Positions 7,526-13,043 of a stretch of 13,043 nt of DNA are shown here, piece by piece. The notes beneath the pieces were generated by a model. That model was not told where the DNA came from and ran no database searches. It saw only the letters and a program-made list of their open reading frames with translations. The stretch's first letter is position 1. Each line of letters begins with the position of its first letter. The stretch covers positions 1 through 13,043 of the forward strand of contig JAQCGA010000048.1 of the NCBI GenBank assembly GCA_027619145.1. Direction: 5' to 3'. Source of the DNA: a bacterium. Lineage in GTDB: Bacteria; Latescibacterota; UBA2968; GCA-2709665. A program made the translations under genes and the position numbers.

Positions 7526-8824
7526 TTAAACTCCTGCCTTCTGTGCCGCAAAACCCACCTGATCATCCAGGTGCATCAATGCGAAGAACGTTTCGATATC
7601 ATTTCTCCCCACATCCAGCTTCGCAACCTGCCCCCGGAACCACGCCCACTGCCGGTCATTACGTGGCCCGCTTTGCATCGCTTGTTTGTTGATTTCGGCG
7701 ATCTCGACCTCAGGTTTATCAAACCCGTTTTTCTTAAGCCAGGTCACCACATCTTCATCTGTAGGGCACTCCCGGAGCACGTCTAAAAACGATTCTCCGC
7801 TAACCCCCAGCATCTGAAGTAGCACCCGGTCTGCACCGGAATCGTCCCCGTAAAAATATCCACCAAGCGTATCACCCAGCATCGCACGACCCTTGTCAAT
7901 CAACCGGCCCAGGTGAACCAGACCCCCAGCAGACGTGTCAAACGGACTACGCGGAGGATGACGCGTGAGGTCTACCGTGTGGTAAGAATGCTCGTCGTCC
8001 AGGTTCAGCAGATCGAACCATGCGGTCACATCTGTACGACCCGGTGCAACTCTCTCAAGCGCCTTTTCAAAAGCGGCTCGTTCACTGTCGGACTCTGGCC
8101 CCCGGTTCGAAATCCGGTAGTTAAACGCCGCAATCTCACCAGCAGAAACCGAAAGCCGCTCTCGAACCCATTCGCTCAACTCCAGGTCATTTGGGTTGGC
8201 ACAGGCGGCCTCCTGAAAATCTTCAGCAGAAAAACCCAGAAACGCGGTAATCGCCTGGTCAATCGGACAATTATAAATGTATTCGCCCAGCAATCCGGCC
8301 CGGTCCGCCCGTGCTTTGTCCGCCATCCGTGCCAGACCGTATACACCGGCCACGTTCCTACAATACGGAGACCGAGGTGCACGTTTTGTACAATCCACTT
8401 TCCAAAAGCTGACCCAATCATCCAGCTCTATCGACTTAAAAACAGTCGTAATATCCGAACGGCCAGGCGCGTGTTTCTCAACACGCTCTCGCAAACGCTT
8501 TTTTCCAGCCTCGTCGACAGGTTCCCGCTGAAGGTGTAATGTGTTGAACGCCTTCAGCTCTTCTTCCGTCCGATCCGTAGCTTTCTGAACCCATTGTCCC
8601 AATTCCCCGTCTGCATACCGCCCAGCGGCATCGGCGAAATCTTCGGCCGAAATGTCCAAAAAGTCGAGTACCCTCTTGTCCATCCCAGAGTTGGTCCCGT
8701 AGAGAAATTCGCCCAGGGTTTCATCGTTATGCGCACGGGCCTTGTCCGTCATACGGGCCAGGGTAACAAGCCCGCAAAGGGTAAGATTGGAGGGCCTTCG
8801 AGGCGGTTGTCTGGTGAGGTCCAT
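7526..8824 (-). CDS. Protein with three tandem DUF5069 domains
   Basis: This 432-residue protein starts at the ATG at 8824 with AGAGGAAG upstream. It consists of three consecutive copies of a domain of about 140 residues with almost no linker: 1-142, 143-283 and 284-432. Each begins D(L/C)T(R/K)xxPRxP, continues with GLxxLxRxxDKxRA, an LGxYxY motif, an F(L/M)xxSxExF stretch, and ends near GR(S/T/N)D(I/V)xxxFxxxxLDD. This matches DUF5069, usually a single domain of about 140 residues and unknown function. The middle copy has the canonical YNCPIDQA version; copies 1 and 3 share a different YGxxSG version there. The protein has no signal peptide and is likely cytoplasmic. It is the first gene after the promoter at 8881-8909. 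It is not a known enzyme, and no catalytic function should be inferred. Confidence 0.88.
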   Translation of the reverse strand: MDLTRQPPRRPSNLTLCGLVTLARMTDKARAHNDETLGEFLYGTNSGMDKRVLDFLDISAEDFADAAGRYADGELGQWVQKATDRTEEELKAFNTLHLQREPVDEAGKKRLRERVEKHAPGRSDITTVFKSIELDDWVSFWKVDCTKRAPRSPYCRNVAGVYGLARMADKARADRAGLLGEYIYNCPIDQAITAFLGFSAEDFQEAACANPNDLELSEWVRERLSVSAGEIAAFNYRISNRGPESDSERAAFEKALERVAPGRTDVTAWFDLLNLDDEHSYHTVDLTRHPPRSPFDTSAGGLVHLGRLIDKGRAMLGDTLGGYFYGDDSGADRVLLQMLGVSGESFLDVLRECPTDEDVVTWLKKNGFDKPEVEIAEINKQAMQSGPRNDRQWAWFRGQVAKLDVGRNDIETFFALMHLDDQVGFAAQKAGV

Positions 8825-8880
8825 CGAAAAACTTCCTCTCTAAAATATTATGGACTGCGATAGAAGCCAACGTGCAGACC

Positions 8881-8909
8881 AAGGTACGGAAACGGTCATG
8901 TCGTGTCAA
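8881..8909 (-). promoter_or_regulatory. Sigma70-like promoter for the DUF5069-FG-GAP-yceH-HspQ group
   Basis: On the minus strand a perfect TTGACA (-35, 8909-8904) is followed after 17 bases by TACCTT (-10, 8886-8881, three of six consensus bases). It lies in the 109-base gap between the helicase stop and the DUF5069 start, in the right orientation and about 57 bases from the ATG. A second, weaker candidate further down is TTGGCT with 17 bases to TATTTT. No terminator was seen for the helicase group, so read-through may add to expression. Confidence 0.5.
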
Positions 8910-8933
8910 GCAGATGCAGAGCTTGCTTTTGTG

Positions 8934-10334
8934 TTAAAACAACTCTTCCTGCGTTCCGTCATATGCATCGTGGCGACGCCTGCGTTTCGAAATCGCATCC
9001 TCGACCGTATTCCGTGAAATCACCTCGTACAACACAGCCTGTTTCCCCTCGCGCCGCCGCAAGATACGGCCCAGACGCTGCACGTGTTCGCGAATCGATC
9101 CGGTACCTGAAAGAACAACAGCCACGTTCGCCTCGGGCACGTTCACGCCCTCATTCAGCACCCGGGAAGTCACCAGAGCCAGGTACTCCCCATCGTTAAA
9201 CGCTTTCAGACTATCCTTCCGTTCCCGCGTCCGGGTCTGATGCGTAATGGCCGGAATCAGAAATTCCTGCGAAATCGTGTACACCGTCTCGTTGTCATTC
9301 GTAAAGATGAGCACACGGTCGCGCGGATGGCGTTTCAGCAAATATTCCAGCACGCGCAACTTCGCAACCGTTCCCAGCGCCAGTTTGCGATACCGCCTGT
9401 ACGCGAGCATCGCCCGCCGCCCAGCACTGGAACGCGCAGAATGACGCACAAAATTCTGCCACCCATTCGTCGTACCCAATTTCAGATTCTTACTCTCCAA
9501 AAATTCGGTAAACTCAGCCCGGGCCGCTTCGTATTGGCTGCGTTCTTCGGCAACCATATCCACCTGAATACGTTCAGAGCGGTACTCCGAAAGATAATCG
9601 CCAGAAAGCTCCCGAATGCCTTTCTCATATGCCGTAGGGCCTACCAGACTGTGCAGAAGCAAATGTCGCCCGTCTGGCCGTTCCAGGGTAGCAGTAAGCC
9701 CCAAACGGTACGGCGCCAGTGCCATCTCAGCACCGTGACTGTACGTCTCTCCCGGAAGGTGATGCACCTCGTCGAAAATCAGAAATCCAAAACGATTTCC
9801 GTATCGATCCATATACATATAGGCGCTATCATAGGTGGTAACCGTGATATCTTCCAACTCGTGATATCCACCCCCCAGAATACCCACCTCACACCCAAAC
9901 GCTTCCGTGAGCAAATCGTACCACTGGTTCATCAAATCAATTGTGGGCACTATAATCAGTGTACTGCGATTCACCTCAGCCAGCGCCATCAACGCCAGAT
10001 GCGATTTTCCGGACCCTGTGGGCAGAACAACAACCCCTCGTCGTTCGTAAGTGCGCCAGGCCTCCAGCGCTTCGGCCTGATGAGGATGTGCTTCGTGTTG
10101 TGGCCGAAAATTCAGCTTCAGACGATTGTACCGAGGCGCATGGTTCTGAACATCAAGATCCTGCTCCTTGAAAATCTCTAAAATCTCCCGATAGCGGTGT
10201 GCCTGTGCACGCCATCGGCCCACCCGGCTATCCCAAACAAACGGACCGGGCGGCTCGAACCCTTCCGGGGCATCGAGCAAAACAAGTGTGCCTTCGTCAA
10301 AAACAAGACGAGGATGTGCAGGTTCAGACATCAT
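8934..10334 (-). CDS. xpb: XPB-type superfamily 2 DNA helicase (archaeal-like)
   Basis: This 466-residue protein starts at the ATG at 10334, or the adjacent ATG at 10331. Residues 1-70 (LVFDEGTLVLL, WDSRVGRWRAQAHRY) resemble the damage-recognition domain of archaeal XPB. Helicase motifs follow: Q86, Walker A PTGSGKS (105-111, K110), motif II DEVH (188-191), TAT (214-216), motif IV VLIFTND (341-347), and motif VI QRLGRILRR (419-427) with the arginine fingers. Length and order match Archaeoglobus XPB (about 450 residues, recalled). XPB enzymes open DNA with ATP in nucleotide excision repair. Where XPB proteins have a RED motif after motif III, this one reads RPD (219-221). The C-terminus is TQEELF. 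The start overlaps the preceding glycosyltransferase gene by four bases (ATGA). No Bax1-type nuclease partner is in the window. UvsW-type helicases are a less likely alternative. Confidence 0.93.
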   Translation of the reverse strand: MMSEPAHPRLVFDEGTLVLLDAPEGFEPPGPFVWDSRVGRWRAQAHRYREILEIFKEQDLDVQNHAPRYNRLKLNFRPQHEAHPHQAEALEAWRTYERRGVVVLPTGSGKSHLALMALAEVNRSTLIIVPTIDLMNQWYDLLTEAFGCEVGILGGGYHELEDITVTTYDSAYMYMDRYGNRFGFLIFDEVHHLPGETYSHGAEMALAPYRLGLTATLERPDGRHLLLHSLVGPTAYEKGIRELSGDYLSEYRSERIQVDMVAEERSQYEAARAEFTEFLESKNLKLGTTNGWQNFVRHSARSSAGRRAMLAYRRYRKLALGTVAKLRVLEYLLKRHPRDRVLIFTNDNETVYTISQEFLIPAITHQTRTRERKDSLKAFNDGEYLALVTSRVLNEGVNVPEANVAVVLSGTGSIREHVQRLGRILRRREGKQAVLYEVISRNTVEDAISKRRRRHDAYDGTQEELF

Positions 10335-12370
10335 AAATTATTTTTTACCTGAACGTTGATCCGCCAGAAGCCATTTTCCTCTGCAAACGCATTGTTGCTT
10401 CTGATCTTCTCCACCAGCTGAGGTTGCGTAAGAAACTGTCGGAAGAAATCCATTTGAGATTCACCCGGAAGCGTATCCGCAATCCGGCGCGGTAATACGT
10501 GGCGAAAAAGAGTATAATCCGCGCGTTGAATGGCCCGATTAAACACCTCCAAACAATCTTCCCGAGATTGCAAACGATAGATGTTCAGATCCGGACGCTC
10601 AGCATAAAGAGATGCTGCTCCCGCACGACGAAAAACATATGTTGACGGATGATCGTACCGGCGCAAATTGAGATCAGTATCGCTGTCGTCAAACCTGACA
10701 CCCCAGAGATGCGGTCGCATTTCGAAAGACTCCACGAGTTCATAACCCAACTTCCCATCAAACAGCGCCCGATAATAGTGTTCTGCCGTGGGCTTGGATG
10801 CAGCAAGAGCCATCCGATCATCGGAAAGAACCAGATAGTCAGCCTGAGAAAGATACCCGGTTTCAAAACAAGCAACATAATCCCCATTTTTCGCTAAATC
10901 TTCGTGCGGGGTATTGTACATCTCCTGCTCGATGTCCATCCTCTTTACAGAGTGGGTTGAAGAAACCAGCGAAGCGAGATTGTTGTGACCGCGTTCCAGA
11001 ACAATCACACCTTGTTCCGGTATATGTTCTTGTACCCACAGTGCAGCCTGTACGCGGCTGTCCGGCGCGGCATACAGATTTGCAAATGCAGCGGCGTACA
11101 CCAACGAATACAGGCAAAGCAAACAAGCCACCGCAATAGAAACACCCCGTACAGTCTTCCAAACAGAAAGAATTCCATCTGCAAGCATACGGCCTGAAAG
11201 CACGGCAAAAAGTGGACCCACAAGCACAAAATACCGGATCGGCTTATCCCAAAGACGACCGATCAAGAGAAAATATACAAACACGGTTACGGCCAGAATA
11301 AGAGCCTCGGGGCTTCGGCGATAAAAACCATAGAAACAACCCAGCAAAACAACAATTTCCAGAGGCCACCCCAAACCACCTGGAAAAACATCGGTCAGAT
11401 GATACAGGTACGTGGGCGCATTTTCCAAATAAAGCGAACCGCGTTGAACGTACGTAATCATTTCCGAATGTGCGCCAGTGATATTGAGCCAAAAAACATG
11501 AAAAATATTGCCATAAAATGAAGTCAAAAAATAATCCTGAAAACGAAAAACCGCAGCCGGTGTAAAGACCAGATAAACACCCAGTGAATACCCGGCCGCC
11601 ATCCAGATGCGCCGACTAAAAAGAGCGTACCGAAGCCTGGAAGGAATCCCGGCCTCACGATGAATATGAAAAACATGCAGGAGATGTGCCAGGGCAGGAG
11701 CCACCGCCAGAAGGGCCGCATTCAGCTTGACCGCAACAGAAATGCCCAGAGCCAAACCGGCCAGAACATAATCCCTGCGGCGTCCTTTCTTAAAAATCAG
11801 AACCGACTGGAGACATACCCAGGCAACCCCGGCAGCCAGCAAACCGTCTACAGTGGCCATATGTGCAGCCTGAATGTTCATCGGCATCACAGCCAACAGA
11901 AAACCTGCCAGCAACCCAGCGGCCCGGCCAAAACAACGACGCCCCAGCAAAAATGTAAGCCAGACGGAAAGCAACCCCGCCAATGCGGACAAAACACGAC
12001 CTGCAATCCGTGTAGCATCCGAATCCGGAGCGTCTGTACCGAAAGGAGTGAACCCGAACAAGAAACCACCAGCCCGAGCAATACCCTGGTAGAGATACAT
12101 GAACACTGGCCCATATGTCGAAAACAGATACGTCTCTCCATCCCGCTCAATGGACGGATACATGGACCTGGACAAACTGGCCGTAGCCCGCTCCAGAGCA
12201 TTGCTGTCCGGGTGGAAACCCGCCTGCGCGAAGGAGATCCGACGGCCATCCAACCGGAAACCTTCCAGGGACGATACTCCCCAGTTCAACCCGTAGAAAT
12301 TGAGGGCCGCCGCCAGGAGCAAAATCCCGACGAGCGGCCCATGATTACGCATTTGCTCGTTCAAAATCAT
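10331..12370 (-). CDS. GT39-type (GT-C) polyprenyl-phosphate-dependent glycosyltransferase, integral membrane
   Basis: This 679-residue protein starts at the ATG at 12370, overlapping the stop of the upstream gene (ATGA). Residues about 11-32 are the first membrane helix. HPDS (53-56) in the following outer loop matches the acidic catalytic loop of GT-C transferases such as PMT/ArnT. Hydrophobic helices follow through about residue 432 (for example 123-143, 149-164, 171-193, 201-235, 257-274, 334-351, 355-371, 378-396 and 409-430). A soluble C-terminal domain spans about 437-679 and contains YDHPSTYVFRR (572-582), a segment also seen in related GT39-like proteins. The likely reaction moves a sugar from a lipid-phosphate donor onto a lipid or protein on the outer face of the membrane; donor and acceptor are unknown. 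It is translationally coupled to the isomerase-like gene before it and the helicase after it. Confidence 0.88.
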   Translation of the reverse strand: MILNEQMRNHGPLVGILLLAAALNFYGLNWGVSSLEGFRLDGRRISFAQAGFHPDSNALERATASLSRSMYPSIERDGETYLFSTYGPVFMYLYQGIARAGGFLFGFTPFGTDAPDSDATRIAGRVLSALAGLLSVWLTFLLGRRCFGRAAGLLAGFLLAVMPMNIQAAHMATVDGLLAAGVAWVCLQSVLIFKKGRRRDYVLAGLALGISVAVKLNAALLAVAPALAHLLHVFHIHREAGIPSRLRYALFSRRIWMAAGYSLGVYLVFTPAAVFRFQDYFLTSFYGNIFHVFWLNITGAHSEMITYVQRGSLYLENAPTYLYHLTDVFPGGLGWPLEIVVLLGCFYGFYRRSPEALILAVTVFVYFLLIGRLWDKPIRYFVLVGPLFAVLSGRMLADGILSVWKTVRGVSIAVACLLCLYSLVYAAAFANLYAAPDSRVQAALWVQEHIPEQGVIVLERGHNNLASLVSSTHSVKRMDIEQEMYNTPHEDLAKNGDYVACFETGYLSQADYLVLSDDRMALAASKPTAEHYYRALFDGKLGYELVESFEMRPHLWGVRFDDSDTDLNLRRYDHPSTYVFRRAGAASLYAERPDLNIYRLQSREDCLEVFNRAIQRADYTLFRHVLPRRIADTLPGESQMDFFRQFLTQPQLVEKIRSNNAFAEENGFWRINVQVKNNL

Positions 12371-13043
12371 ACCAGAGTTTTAAGTTTTTCCAGACACTTT
12401 GCGTACCCAACAGAGCCTTCTTTGCCCTCGTACTCAATACACCAGACACCAGAATAGCCAGCGCCTTTCAGTGTGGCAATCGCGCCGGTAATATCAATCT
12501 CGCCTTCCCCCAGAACCATCCCCTTGTATTCGCCCCGGCTACCGGTACCATCCTTGATATGTGCATGGCGTACCCAGGGAGCCACCGTCTTATAAAAACG
12601 GGAAACTGTCTCCAGGTCGTGTCCGGCCCAGCGATAATTCATTGTATCCATCGTAGCAGCCACGTACGGAGAATCGACCTCCTTATAAAGCCGAAGCTGG
12701 AGATCCGCATCGTTGGTCACCATCCCATGGTTGTCCACCGCCAGAATCACCTTGTCGCGTTCGGTAAAATCCCGGCAACGCTTGAGGCAGTCAGCCATCG
12801 CTTCCACATGCCGTTCTTCCGGCACACTGTCTTTGGCCCGGCCACCTTCTGTACGAATCACCGGTGCTCCCAGAATCTTCGCCAGACCGCTGAAACGCTC
12901 CATACGACGAACTTCTTTCTGGATCTCCGCATTGTCCAGCAAAACAAAATCATTCCCGGCACCCAGTGCGCAAATCGAGATCCCCGCGGCCTCGGCCTGT
13001 TTACGAACCTTCTCAGCGCGGGCTTCCGGATTGGCTTCCCCTT
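12367..13043 (-). CDS. Sugar phosphate isomerase/epimerase-like protein (xylose-isomerase-like TIM barrel), 5' end cut
   Basis: The last 224 residues are visible and the start lies beyond the right edge. The frame opens at the edge as GEANPEARAEKV and runs to a TGA at 12367-12369. Core features of the AP-endonuclease-2/xylose-isomerase-like barrel are present: GISICALGAGNDFV (20-33), VIRTEGG (61-67), AVDNHG (101-106), ATMDTMN (129-135), RHAHIKDG (158-165) and CIEYEG (201-206). D132, H161 and E203 fit metal-ligand positions. The position that is usually Glu in an EnH motif is Asp here (D103). Enzymes of this fold isomerise or epimerise sugars, inositols or hydroxy-acids; the substrate is not readable. 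Its stop overlaps the next gene's ATG, so the two are translationally coupled. It is probably cytoplasmic. Confidence 0.85.
   Translation of the reverse strand, partial: GEANPEARAEKVRKQAEAAGISICALGAGNDFVLLDNAEIQKEVRRMERFSGLAKILGAPVIRTEGGRAKDSVPEERHVEAMADCLKRCRDFTERDKVILAVDNHGMVTNDADLQLRLYKEVDSPYVAATMDTMNYRWAGHDLETVSRFYKTVAPWVRHAHIKDGTGSRGEYKGMVLGEGEIDITGAIATLKGAGYSGVWCIEYEGKEGSVGYAKCLEKLKTLV

Noticed and set aside
8905..8923. Short CAAGC/GCTTG inverted repeat after the helicase stop, considered as a terminator
   Set aside because: The stem is only five base pairs, the loop is nine bases, and there is no U run; it overlaps the likely -35 element.
9240..10181. A 313-codon plus-strand open frame
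   Set aside because: Antisense shadow of the helicase gene, which has intact helicase motifs on the opposite strand.
1..13043. Search for phage defence, toxin-antitoxin, CRISPR or mobile element genes
   Set aside because: The XPB helicase was the only candidate; it has no nuclease or effector partner, and no repeats, integrase or transposase were found.

Overview
The window carries ten protein-coding genes, all on the minus strand, packed with gaps of at most about 110 bases; no stretch over 300 bases lacks a gene. I see no rRNA, tRNA, CRISPR array, insertion sequence, phage gene or attachment site. Start codons with clear AGGA/GAGG-type ribosome binding sites, ATGA overlaps between genes and an intrinsic terminator show it is bacterial. 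The mix (a cytoplasmic FG-GAP propeller protein, DUF5069 domains, xylose-isomerase-like and peptidase-C45-like enzymes, an archaeal-type XPB helicase) resembles Latescibacterota/Poribacteria-type or related environmental genomes. That placement is an impression from gene content and is weak.

Reading in the direction of transcription (high to low coordinates): (1) a coupled trio 13043-8934: a sugar phosphate isomerase/epimerase-like TIM barrel (cut by the window edge), a polytopic GT-C/GT39-type glycosyltransferase and an XPB-type DNA helicase, joined by two 4-base ATGA overlaps. (2) A sigma70-like promoter (8881-8909) opens the next group: a protein made of three tandem DUF5069 domains, a possible 22-residue micro-ORF, an 881-residue FG-GAP propeller protein, a YceH-family double winged-helix protein and a HEAT-like/HspQ(YccV) protein, with 13-84 base gaps. 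(3) A DegT/DnrJ/EryC1 PLP aminotransferase, an intrinsic terminator plus a second hairpin (2169-2229), a self-processing C45/penicillin-acyltransferase-like Ntn hydrolase, and an alpha/beta hydrolase of the acetyl-xylan-esterase type cut by the left edge.

The groups may not be functionally unified. The last three genes could act on one amino-bearing metabolite (amine formation, N-acyl transfer or hydrolysis, ester hydrolysis), and the isomerase and glycosyltransferase point to sugar metabolism; both are inferences. There is no recognisable defence, secretion or mobile system. The most notable items are an XPB helicase ending in a sliding-clamp-like motif (QEELF) and carrying RPD where XPB proteins have RED, the DUF5069 triplication, and the double hairpin in front of the C45 gene.
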